A stretch of 64,000 nucleotides of DNA from a virus (IMGVR_UViG_3300034093_000288:1-64000); one strand, 5' to 3'. Counted from the first letter of the stretch, positions 6,785-12,866 are shown. Numbers and translations are program-made. The notes: generated by a model not told the origin, from the letters alone.

Positions 6785-7130
6785 TTAGATGTATGGAGGT
6801 GTTATATACCCACCCCATTCTACGCTGCGACGGCCGATTGCGAAACCGAGAAAAACGTCGATAGGGGGGCACACAAAGCGAGCGCGCGCCCCAACTTTTT
6901 GACCTTTTCCTAGGGCTGTGCTGTAGGCCTTGCCTAGCCTAGGCTGTAGCGCTGCCCTCACTCCTTGCAGCTGCCACACGTATAACCCCGCGCCCCCATG
7001 CCCGCGCCACCGCTCCGCTGTTGTGTCTTCAAAGACACCTTCAATAAGGGGCTTGCGCCCGCTCTCCTATCTCCTCATCTAAGAATCCCCAAAATTTCAC
7101 CCGTTCCTGTATCCCTTATGCAGTAAGGCT
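6785..7130. other. GC-rich non-coding stretch
   Basis: About 345 bases that are clearly richer in G and C than the surrounding AT-rich phage DNA. It has repeated CCTAGG-type blocks near 6910-6950, including the perfect palindrome AGCCTAGGCT, and runs of C and G at 6865-6890 and 6985-7020. Frames through it look random (Arg/Pro/Gly rich, no homology phrases). It contains one inverted copy of the 16-bp repeat (7023-7038). It could be a structured RNA, a replication-related element, or recently acquired DNA. Confidence 0.4.
7023..7038 (-). repeat. 16-bp near-palindrome, copy 1 (inverted orientation)
   Basis: Reads GTGTCTTCAAAGACAC on the plus strand, that is, GTGTCTTTGAAGACAC on the minus strand. 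It is the only one of nine copies in this orientation. It lies in the GC-rich non-coding stretch. Confidence 0.9.
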
Positions 7131-7164
7131 TGTGGAGCAACACAAAACTTTTTTCACATTTCTC

Positions 7165-7196
7165 TTGGATATGTCAAAAGAATTGTAGTAAATTTG
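7165..7196 (+). promoter_or_regulatory. Main early promoter
   Basis: TTG at 7165-7167, a 21-bp spacer, then TAAATTTG at 7189-7196. This matches the Bacteroidota -33/-7 pattern. The predicted transcript start is near 7203, leaving a leader of about 260 nt before the first early gene. Confidence 0.75.
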
Positions 7197-7202
7197 TAAT
7201 CG

Positions 7203-7462
7203 AAATCAACGGGATAGGCAACCCGCTAACAGGTCACTCCCACCTCGAGGGTATTAATATCGGGACTGCGAGCCAAAGCAGGTGAGGGACGGCTAACGAG
7301 TTTAAAGACTCTGAGCTTACGAAATCGAAAAGATGGCTTACACTACGAGTGGAATAGGGTCGACCAATGACAGCGACCTAGAGTATACGACAGCGCGACG
7401 GGCAGACCCCGATGTTCGAGTCATCGGCGCGCACTAACCAATAACCCCTTAAATTTTATCTT
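7203..7462 (+). ncRNA. Long structured 5' leader of the early transcript
   Basis: Between the early promoter and ATG 7463 there is no long gene but several short hairpins. These include CGGG/CCCG near 7210-7225, GAGT/ACTC near 7299-7312, GGTCG/CGACC near 7359-7380, and the tRNA-half element at 7393-7432. A 34-codon frame (7333-7437, starting MAYTTSGIGS) also exists and ends inside the element's 3' flank, so a leader peptide cannot be excluded. Attenuation or RNA processing is plausible. No known riboswitch was recognised. Confidence 0.45.
7393..7432 (+). ncRNA. tRNA-half (acceptor plus T-arm) element 1
   Basis: GCGCG (7393-7397) pairs with CGCGC (7428-7432). Between them are an 11-nt linker with GG at positions 4-5, then a 6-bp hairpin CCGATG / CATCGG closed by the T-loop TTCGAGT. 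It is followed by ACTAA. The architecture is identical to elements 2-4. It ends 30 bases before ATG 7463. Confidence 0.65.
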
Positions 7463-8110
7463 ATGTCTAATTTACTTTCAATCGAGCAAGCATTCTTGAG
7501 CAATGCAGAAATTCAACAAGCCCTCAACATGACTGAGGTAACCCGCTTACAGCGCTCTATCGATACAGCGCAAAAGAAGAAGTTCAACACCACCTTAGAG
7601 TTGAGCAAGGTCGTAAGCAAATCATACGAATGGTTCAAATCAGACGAGGCACAAGCCAAGTTCACAGCCGAGGGTATCTCATGGACCTCGGAAGACTTTG
7701 CGCTCAAGGTCTTCGGATGGCAAAAATCGTTCTTTCACAAGGTCATCAAGGTGAGCAAGGTCGATACCGAGGTAGTCGAGCGCTTTGATGCTGAGTGCAA
7801 GCGCCTAGAGCGCGAGGGTGAGAAGCCTAAGCGCTCAATCGAGGCCCTACTCAAGTTCGCAAAGGCTGTGGAAGCTAGCGCCAAGAGCGGTGGAGACGGC
7901 GAGGGAGACGGCGAGGGCGATGAGCCACAGGTTGAGACACGTCCACAAACGGCGTTCACCTTGACGTTCAAGGACGGCCACAATCCAAACGTTAGCATCC
8001 GCATCGATGAGAACGGGGTGATGACCACAACTAACGCGGCCATTGACATCAAGCGAGCGCTTGCGTTCTTGGTGTGCAATGAGCAGTACATCGAGTTACT
8101 AAATGCATAG
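7463..8110 (+). CDS. Early hypothetical protein (215 aa)
   Basis: Unrecognised. It has a helical N-terminal half with VTRLQRSIDTAQKKKFN and WTSEDFALKVFGWQKSFFHK, then an acidic Gly-Asp-Glu linker near residues 144-157 (GGDGEGDGEGDE). A compact beta-like C-terminal segment follows (AFTLTFKDGHNPNVSIRI, then GVMTTTNAAIDIKRALAFLV). It is the first gene of the early transcript and is likely made in quantity soon after infection. The helix-rich part plus acidic linker would suit a DNA- or host-protein-binding take-over factor, but that is a guess. Arg codons are mostly CGC, unlike the AGA-rich late genes. Confidence 0.7.
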   Translation: MSNLLSIEQAFLSNAEIQQALNMTEVTRLQRSIDTAQKKKFNTTLELSKVVSKSYEWFKSDEAQAKFTAEGISWTSEDFALKVFGWQKSFFHKVIKVSKVDTEVVERFDAECKRLEREGEKPKRSIEALLKFAKAVEASAKSGGDGEGDGEGDEPQVETRPQTAFTLTFKDGHNPNVSIRIDENGVMTTTNAAIDIKRALAFLVCNEQYIELLNA

Positions 8111-8125
8111 TGTCTTTGAAGACAC
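8110..8125 (+). repeat. 16-bp near-palindrome, copy 2
   Basis: GTGTCTTTGAAGACAC begins on the last base of the TAG stop of the previous gene and lies 5 bases before tRNA-half element 2. Confidence 0.92.
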
Positions 8126-8130
8126 CGCAA

Positions 8131-8170
8131 GCGGGAATGGTTCAAGCGGGGGTTCGACTCCCCCGCCCGC
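8131..8170 (+). ncRNA. tRNA-half element 2
   Basis: GCGGG (8131-8135) pairs with CCCGC (8166-8170). The 11-nt linker AATGGTTCAAG has GG at positions 4-5. The 6-bp hairpin CGGGGG / CCCCCG carries the T-loop TTCGACT. The next bases are AACTAA. It sits between stop 8110 and ATG 8214. Confidence 0.7.
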
Positions 8171-8213
8171 AACTAATCAATAACTTTAATTCAAACCCTT
8201 TAATTTTTACACC

Positions 8214-9104
8214 ATGAGTAATTTAACTTTCAATCAGAACGGCGTTAACTTTGGATTAACTAACGACCAAGAGCGCGGAGAAATCCACAGCTACCACTAC
8301 AAGCCTAGCCCGCTATTCTTGAACAAGACCAAGGGACGCGCTGATGTGGCGGGCCTAAGCCCTAAGCGCTTGAGTCAAAACGTCCGCGTCTTTATGGGCG
8401 ACGTTGAGAGCCGCTTCACCATTGGCTTTGAGGTTGAGAAGAACAGCCTACACCGCAACTCAGTACGTGAGTACGAATTGTTTTGTGGATTCGAGCGCGA
8501 CGGGTCATGTGGATACGAGGCCGTAACACACGTGTTGCCGCTAGTGCCCGCATCTAAGTGGCGCACTAAGGTGTACGACATGATGCACAAGGCCGAGAAG
8601 ATTATCGATGACCAATACAGCCCATCAGACCGCCGCTGTGGTGGACACATCACGATAGCTGTTAATGGCATGGAAGGCGACCAAGTTCGCGAGGCCGTTC
8701 GCAAGTTCAGCGGGTTGATGTACGCAATGTTCCGCCACCGCTTGACTAATCAGTACTGCGAGTACAACAAGCGCATGGAGCAGTTTGATGACTGCCGCCA
8801 CCACCGCAAGTACCAAGTTGCCTTGGTCAAGGGCAACACCTTGGAGTTCCGCTTGCCGTCACGTGTGGAGTCGGTCAAGCAGTTGATGCGCCGCTATGAG
8901 TTGATGTACGAAATGGTAGATGTGGCAGTCAATCGCCCCAACACTAGCTTCAAGGCATGGGTCAACAAGATGACCCCGCTATTGGTAACGATGTACGACG
9001 GCGATGCCGACAGGGTCGAGGCTATCAAGGCTTTGGCTGTTCACTTCCAAACGTACATCAATACGGGTGTGAAAAACCAAGCTATTGTAAGCTTTGTAGG
9101 ATAG
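8214..9104 (+). CDS. Amidoligase-family (COOH-NH2 ligase) protein
   Basis: A 296-residue protein with the hallmarks of the glutamine-synthetase-fold amidoligase family: IGFEVEKNSL near residue 70, ERDGSCGYEAVTHVLPL near 95-111 and RCGGHITIAVNG near 140-150. It also has a YCEYNK segment near 180 and KGNTLEFRLPSRV near 206-218. Family members are predicted to use ATP to join a carboxylate to an amine, making peptide or isopeptide amides. It lies in the same early region as the glutamine amidotransferase/cyclotransferase fusion at 11573-12622. Substrate unknown; a host cell-wall peptide, a host protein or a small metabolite are all possible. Confidence 0.72.
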   Translation: MSNLTFNQNGVNFGLTNDQERGEIHSYHYKPSPLFLNKTKGRADVAGLSPKRLSQNVRVFMGDVESRFTIGFEVEKNSLHRNSVREYELFCGFERDGSCGYEAVTHVLPLVPASKWRTKVYDMMHKAEKIIDDQYSPSDRRCGGHITIAVNGMEGDQVREAVRKFSGLMYAMFRHRLTNQYCEYNKRMEQFDDCRHHRKYQVALVKGNTLEFRLPSRVESVKQLMRRYELMYEMVDVAVNRPNTSFKAWVNKMTPLLVTMYDGDADRVEAIKALAVHFQTYINTGVKNQAIVSFVG

Positions 9105-9145
9105 GGTACATGGTGACACGAGGGGGTTCGACTCCCCCTCTACCC
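9104..9145 (+). ncRNA. tRNA-half element 3
   Basis: GGGTA (9104-9108) pairs with TACCC (9141-9145). The 11-nt linker CATGGTGACAC has GG at positions 4-5. The 7-bp hairpin GAGGGGG / CCCCCTC carries the T-loop TTCGACT. It begins on the last base of the preceding stop codon and is followed by ACAA, then by repeat copy 3. Confidence 0.7.
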
Positions 9146-9151
9146 ACAATG

Positions 9152-9167
9152 GTGTCTTTGAAGACAC
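9152..9167 (+). repeat. 16-bp near-palindrome, copy 3
   Basis: GTGTCTTTGAAGACAC, 6 bases downstream of tRNA-half element 3 and 27 bases before ATG 9195. Confidence 0.92.
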
Positions 9168-9194
9168 TATATTGTTTAACTTAAATTTAATAAC

Positions 9195-9437
9195 ATGACA
9201 AGAGCAGATGTAATTGTAAAGATGTTCCAAGCGCCCGTTCGTAATTGGATAATTGATAACGTGCTAAAACTAAAGCATCCAAAGTGGCTTGAACATGAGC
9301 AAGATGACTTTGGTACACGTAACGGGGTCGTGAAGGCTTATCAAGTATTGGACGAGTCCTTTTGTTGGGCAGACACTAAGGAGGGCCATGACTTTTGGAG
9401 GGATATATGTCACAAACTAGAAAGAAAAAACATATGA
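9195..9437 (+). CDS. Small early protein with TKEGHDFW motif (80 aa)
   Basis: Ends WADTKEGHDFWRDICHKLERKN. The motif W--TKEGH-FW--I--KL recurs in the next gene, and short phage proteins with a similar EGH-FW helix are widespread, with no established function. The gene overlaps the following start by ATGA. Confidence 0.65.
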   Translation: MTRADVIVKMFQAPVRNWIIDNVLKLKHPKWLEHEQDDFGTRNGVVKAYQVLDESFCWADTKEGHDFWRDICHKLERKNI

Positions 9438-9700
9438 TAAGCAGAGCAACACTATTCGACATGAAGCTACCCTACCCGCTAGGCGAGATAGCTAAGTGTG
9501 CGTTCGTACATTCACACTACGAGATGGGCTACAGCCCCGAGCGCATATACGAGATGCTACATGAAGATGACTTCGAGGCACACCTTTCAATCCCAATGTG
9601 GTACATTATAATCGCTCATATTGAGTGGGCATCCACCAAGGAGGGTCACGCATTTTGGCAAAACATACACGATAAACTAAAACAAATAGAAGAACAATGA
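9434..9700 (+). CDS. Small early protein, paralogue of the preceding gene (88 aa)
   Basis: Start chosen at ATG 9434, which overlaps the previous stop (ATGA); a TTG start at 9395 would overlap the upstream gene by 43 bases. The C-terminus WASTKEGHAFWQNIHDKLK mirrors the TKEGHDFW motif of the 9195-9437 product, so the two are probably a tandem duplication that has diverged outside the motif. Function unknown. Confidence 0.65.
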   Translation: MISRATLFDMKLPYPLGEIAKCAFVHSHYEMGYSPERIYEMLHEDDFEAHLSIPMWYIIIAHIEWASTKEGHAFWQNIHDKLKQIEEQ

Positions 9701-10152
9701 GAAACACACAGCTAATGGCATTTGAAGCTTGGATAAGCGATGGAAATGCAATGATAATCGACAACGCATGGAGCACACAAGATGCGTGTTGGGCAAACCG
9801 AATTGAGACCAAGGGGGAGTTATTCAAGTACTACCTCAAGGAGTTCTTCGGCATCAACCCCGCTCAGTACCTCTTCACCGAGGTACTCAAGTACATGGAC
9901 GTCAAGAGTGAGCGCGAGTACGTGCTTAAGTACGACCATGCATCCGAGTGGATTGTTGACTTGTTCATGACCATTCGCTCGGCTACCTTCGGGCGCTTTG
10001 CCAACTACGAGGGCCTTGAGTTCTCGGCTAACGGCATGGTGTTTAGACTTGAGAAGGAGTTCGGTCGCTTCGGCAAGTACGGGCGCTTACACATGACCCT
10101 CGAGGATGGTGTAGAACTTGATGACTTCCTCTACATGGTAGGAGGATGTTGA
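9697..10152 (+). CDS. Early hypothetical protein (151 aa)
   Basis: Coupled by ATGA to the previous gene. Phrases include AFEAWISDGNAMIIDNAW, then YLKEFFGINPAQYLFTEVLK and RLEKEFGRFGKYGRLHMT. It is a mixed alpha/beta soluble protein with no recognised family. It ends the first early block; a new promoter lies 30 bases downstream. Confidence 0.6.
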   Translation: MRNTQLMAFEAWISDGNAMIIDNAWSTQDACWANRIETKGELFKYYLKEFFGINPAQYLFTEVLKYMDVKSEREYVLKYDHASEWIVDLFMTIRSATFGRFANYEGLEFSANGMVFRLEKEFGRFGKYGRLHMTLEDGVELDDFLYMVGGC

Positions 10153-10180
10153 TAGTGAGCGAAAATAATCCCATAAACAT

Positions 10181-10211
10181 TTTGCATTGTAAATAAATTG
10201 TAATACCTTTG
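10181..10211 (+). promoter_or_regulatory. Early promoter in front of the lipoprotein gene
   Basis: TTTG at 10181-10184, a 19-bp spacer, then TACCTTTG at 10204-10211: a full -33/-7 match. The predicted start near 10218 is about 14 bases before ATG 10232. Confidence 0.75.
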
Positions 10212-10231
10212 TAATCCAATAACACAAGAAC

Positions 10232-10414
10232 ATGAGAACAGCAGTTAAATTATCAGTAATCTACGGCGCTATATGCGCTTCAGTCGCATTGGCAATGACG
10301 TCATGCGCTAGTCAAAAACAATACGTTAGATGCGATGCGTACAAGACGCACTATAAGCCCCTCAAGGCTGAGAAGCACCATGGTCACCACATCAAATGCG
10401 ACGCTTATAACTAG
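10232..10414 (+). CDS. Small early lipoprotein (60 aa)
   Basis: MRTAVKLSVIYGAICASVAL leads to the lipobox AMTSC, giving a mature lipoprotein of about 37 residues. The mature part is Lys/His/Tyr rich and contains two similar Cys-containing phrases, YVRCDAY and HIKCDAY, which could bind metal or form a disulfide. A surface lipoprotein made early from its own promoter fits superinfection exclusion or envelope modification. That role is inferred from known phage lipoproteins, not shown here. Confidence 0.7.
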   Translation: MRTAVKLSVIYGAICASVALAMTSCASQKQYVRCDAYKTHYKPLKAEKHHGHHIKCDAYN

Positions 10415-10417
10415 GCC

Positions 10418-10735
10418 ATGAGAGTAGACTTCGCAGTACTAGACAGCTTGGTTCAAAGGGAGTTTGAGCCACAGCAGACGATGGATGTCTTAGCGAATGA
10501 GCCCATGGTAGTGATGTCATGGGGCGCTCGAAAGTTCGCTCAGTACAAGAACAAGGCGCTCTTCTTTAGAGTGAGTGGCCGCTTGCACAGGGGCATTGTG
10601 TGCATCACCCTAGCTTGGGATGACACCTACACAATCACATTGCTCAACTTAAAGTTCGAGGTAAATCAAACGCGAACGGACGTATACTTCGACGAGTTGG
10701 TCAACAACATCGACCACATGGTCGAGACAAGGTAG
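10418..10735 (+). CDS. Early hypothetical protein (105 aa)
   Basis: Starts three bases after the lipoprotein stop. Phrases such as MSWGARKFAQYKNKALFFRV and HRGIVCITLAWDDTYTITLL suggest a small beta-sheet fold. No family recognised. The stop codon runs into repeat copy 4. Confidence 0.6.
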   Translation: MRVDFAVLDSLVQREFEPQQTMDVLANEPMVVMSWGARKFAQYKNKALFFRVSGRLHRGIVCITLAWDDTYTITLLNLKFEVNQTRTDVYFDELVNNIDHMVETR

Positions 10736-10750
10736 TGTCTTTGAAGACAC
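10735..10750 (+). repeat. 16-bp near-palindrome, copy 4
   Basis: GTGTCTTTGAAGACAC starts on the last base of a TAG stop, exactly as copy 2 does, and lies 3 bases before tRNA-half element 4. Confidence 0.92.
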
Positions 10751-10753
10751 CAA

Positions 10754-10793
10754 GGTACGATGGTCTTAAGGGAGGTTCGATTCCTCCCGTACC
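10754..10793 (+). ncRNA. tRNA-half element 4
   Basis: GGTAC (10754-10758) pairs with GTACC (10789-10793). The 11-nt linker GATGGTCTTAA has GG at positions 4-5. The 6-bp hairpin GGGAGG / CCTCCC carries the T-loop TTCGATT. It is followed by ACTAA and ends 23 bases before ATG 10817. Confidence 0.7.
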
Positions 10794-10816
10794 ACTAAAC
10801 AATTAAAACAAATCAA

Positions 10817-11134
10817 ATGACAACAACACAAAACAAAGAAATGAGAGAGTTCATCTTCAACGAGATGAATGCCTACGTAGCTATGTGTAGCGCAGACCGA
10901 TACGGGCAACTTAGCACAATGGACGTGTACTCAGTATTCAAGAGCAGAACTGATGAGGTTCTTGAGTACCTTAAGCAAGACCCGATGATTAGGGTATCTA
11001 CATACGGCGGGCGCTTTGGTTCATACAAGGGCATCGGTGGTTTGCACGACATACAAGACGAAGAGATGCGTGAGGCTTGCAAGTGGACATGGGCAAGAAA
11101 CAAGAGTAGAATACAAAACCAAAACCAATGGTAA
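10817..11134 (+). CDS. Early hypothetical protein (105 aa)
   Basis: Mainly helical, with a Gly-rich central phrase (STYGGRFGSYKGIGG) and a C-terminus ending NKSRIQNQNQW. First gene after tRNA-half element 4; it overlaps the next start by 7 bases. No family recognised. Confidence 0.6.
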   Translation: MTTTQNKEMREFIFNEMNAYVAMCSADRYGQLSTMDVYSVFKSRTDEVLEYLKQDPMIRVSTYGGRFGSYKGIGGLHDIQDEEMREACKWTWARNKSRIQNQNQW

Positions 11135-11376
11135 ATATGAAAGCAAGAGTTAACCCATTCACCCGCGAGGTGATATTAGACAACGGACGTGAGGAGTTGT
11201 CAGTTCAGTTTACTGATTTAGATGAGTGGAGTTCGCTAAAGTTTAGCGACGGGTCATCATACGACATTCACTTCTACTATGATGAGACATTTCAACTGAG
11301 TGTATATCTAATTGAAAATGATGGCGAGGTAGCCTATGATGAAAGTGTATTAACCAAAATAAATATAGAGTACTAA
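11128..11376 (+). CDS. Early hypothetical protein (82 aa)
   Basis: A beta-rich, acidic protein (VQFTDLDEWSSLKFSDGSSY, then YYDETFQLSVYLIEND). The start could be ATG 11128 or ATG 11137; the first overlaps the upstream gene by 7 bases. The stop and the next start share TAATG. No family recognised. Confidence 0.6.
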   Translation: MVNMKARVNPFTREVILDNGREELSVQFTDLDEWSSLKFSDGSSYDIHFYYDETFQLSVYLIENDGEVAYDESVLTKINIEY

Positions 11377-11567
11377 TGGACACACTAAACGAAGAACAAA
11401 GAAAAAAACTGATGCAAGAGATTCTTGATAGACTCATGTACTTGCCAAGCTTAAAGAGACGTGACTTCCTTGACACGTTACTAGACTCATTTGATGAGTA
11501 CCCCCTAGACTATACCATCAACGATAGAGGTATGCGAGTCTACACTAACCCTAATTTTAAAAAATAA
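11376..11567 (+). CDS. Early small protein (63 aa)
   Basis: Charged helices (LNEEQRKKLMQEILDRLMYL) followed by a short polar C-terminus. Coupled to the upstream gene by TAATG and 5 bases before the glutamine-amidotransferase fusion. No family recognised. Confidence 0.6.
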   Translation: MDTLNEEQRKKLMQEILDRLMYLPSLKRRDFLDTLLDSFDEYPLDYTINDRGMRVYTNPNFKK

Positions 11568-11572
11568 TAACT

Positions 11573-12622
11573 ATGTGCGTAATAATTGTAAAGAACAACA
11601 ACAAGAAAATCAACACCAATGTGCTCAGCACAGCAAGTAAAATCAACCCCGACGGGCTTGGCATCGTATGGCTTGACACCTACGAGGTAAGCCATCACAA
11701 ATCAACTGAGTGGCTTAAGCTTAACACCGAGCGCCCATTCATTGCTCACTTCCGCTATGCTACCGTCGGTAAGGTCGGCCTAAGCAATACGCATCCATTC
11801 CAATGCGGCGCTCAGTCGGATGAGTGGCTGATGATGAACGGAACTATTGCGGGTCTAGGTACGTATCGTGACTGCGACAGCAAGGTCCTTGCTCGTCAGC
11901 TAGGTAACGTTAGCAGAGAGACGTGGAAGGCTGAGTTATCTAAGCACGACTCACGCTTTGTGACGTTCAACACCCGCACTAGGTCTTATCAAATCTACAA
12001 TCGTGAGGCTTGGGTACAGCAAGACGGGGTGTGGTACTCCAAGGGTAACGTACTACAGCAGACACCCGTCGCTGTGTACGGCACGCTCAAGAAGAACAAC
12101 TCTAACTATTGGCATTACCTCTCCGACTCTCAGTACGTAGGGTCGGGAGAGACTGCCGACAAGTACCCGCTATTGGTCAAGGGCTTACCCTATTTGATTG
12201 ACCACAAGGGTGTGGGCTACAACGTGGACGTAGATGTGTTCAACGTAAGTGACGACACGCTACGTGCATTGGATAGACTCGAGGGTCACCCAAGGTGGTA
12301 TCAGCGCAAGCTACGCGACATACGCGTCGGTAAGCAGATGATTAAGTGTTGGGTGTACTTCATGGAGGGCATGGAGGTAGAGTCTACTGATAAGATACAT
12401 AAGTCTTATAAGCAGAACTACCGCTACGAGCCTATGGAGCCTACACGTGTGGAGGACGAAGAAGACCTACATTGCATTAACTGCCTAAATGTGGTGGAGT
12501 ACGACAACCTAGACGTGTTCTACTGCAAGAGCTGTGGCGCGTGGTGGGAAGAGAAGGACCTTATGGACTTTAATGGTGTCTTTGAAGACACTAAGATTGA
12601 TAACGATAATTTACCATTCTAA
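11573..12622 (+). CDS. Fused class II glutamine amidotransferase / GGCT-like cyclotransferase / zinc ribbon
   Basis: A 349-residue three-part protein. Residues 1-150: an N-terminal MCVIIVK places Cys2 as the nucleophile after Met removal, followed by IAHFRYATVGK, SNTHPFQCG and LMMNGTI, the class II amidotransferase signature that frees ammonia from glutamine. Residues 165-275: VAVYGTLKKN and ALDRLEGHPRWYQRK match the gamma-glutamylcyclotransferase/AIG2 fold, with its YGTL motif and catalytic Glu. Residues 300-325: CINC and CKSC form a zinc ribbon. The C-terminus ends NDNLPF, like an SSB tail, and repeat copy 5 lies in the last coding stretch. It probably works with the amidoligase at 8214 in making or undoing amide links. 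Confidence 0.85.
   Translation: MCVIIVKNNNKKINTNVLSTASKINPDGLGIVWLDTYEVSHHKSTEWLKLNTERPFIAHFRYATVGKVGLSNTHPFQCGAQSDEWLMMNGTIAGLGTYRDCDSKVLARQLGNVSRETWKAELSKHDSRFVTFNTRTRSYQIYNREAWVQQDGVWYSKGNVLQQTPVAVYGTLKKNNSNYWHYLSDSQYVGSGETADKYPLLVKGLPYLIDHKGVGYNVDVDVFNVSDDTLRALDRLEGHPRWYQRKLRDIRVGKQMIKCWVYFMEGMEVESTDKIHKSYKQNYRYEPMEPTRVEDEEDLHCINCLNVVEYDNLDVFYCKSCGAWWEEKDLMDFNGVFEDTKIDNDNLPF
12576..12591 (+). repeat. 16-bp near-palindrome, copy 5, inside a coding sequence
   Basis: GTGTCTTTGAAGACAC is read as V-F-E-D-T in the C-terminal tail of the amidotransferase fusion, beyond the zinc ribbon. Confidence 0.92.
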
Positions 12623-12813
12623 TGAGACGATTTGAAAATTTAACCTATATGTTTGTTGGTGTGGCGATTGGCTTCTTGCTTGTCGCCACTACACACAAAG
12701 AGAAAGTAAAGACTGAGTACTGCGTCATAGAGATTCCAAAGACCTCCGACATTACCGACAAGATTGTTGATAGTGAGAGAGGGTATTATGAACATTTAGC
12801 ACGCACAAAATAA
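12622..12813 (+). CDS. Small membrane protein (63 aa)
   Basis: A single membrane span at about residues 8-24 (TYMFVGVAIGFLLVATT) with a charged C-terminal domain. Its start is coupled to the previous stop by TAATG. It ends the operon before the next promoter. Function unknown; an inner-membrane host take-over protein is possible. Confidence 0.6.
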   Translation: MRRFENLTYMFVGVAIGFLLVATTHKEKVKTEYCVIEIPKTSDITDKIVDSERGYYEHLARTK

Positions 12814-12814
12814 A

Positions 12815-12846
12815 TTTGTTTATATGAAACAATTGTATTATATTTG
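12815..12846 (+). promoter_or_regulatory. Early promoter before the recombination/replication block
   Basis: TTTG at 12815-12818, a 20-bp spacer, then TATATTTG at 12839-12846: a full -33/-7 match. It lies 20 bases before ATG 12867. Confidence 0.75.
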
Positions 12847-12866
12847 TAATCTAAAATCTAATTAAG

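Noticed and set aside
6785-6979. 64-codon minus-strand frame in the GC-rich stretch, and the extended frame up to 6872
   Set aside because: Random-looking Arg/Gly/Pro sequence; the promoter box at 6774-6767 lies downstream of the extended start, favouring the shorter gene at 6749.
8131-10793. Complete tRNA genes at the TTCGANT hairpins
   Set aside because: The T-arm and part of an acceptor stem are present, but there is no D-arm or anticodon arm; only 11 nt join the halves. All four copies have the same shortened form, so they are not decayed tRNA genes either.
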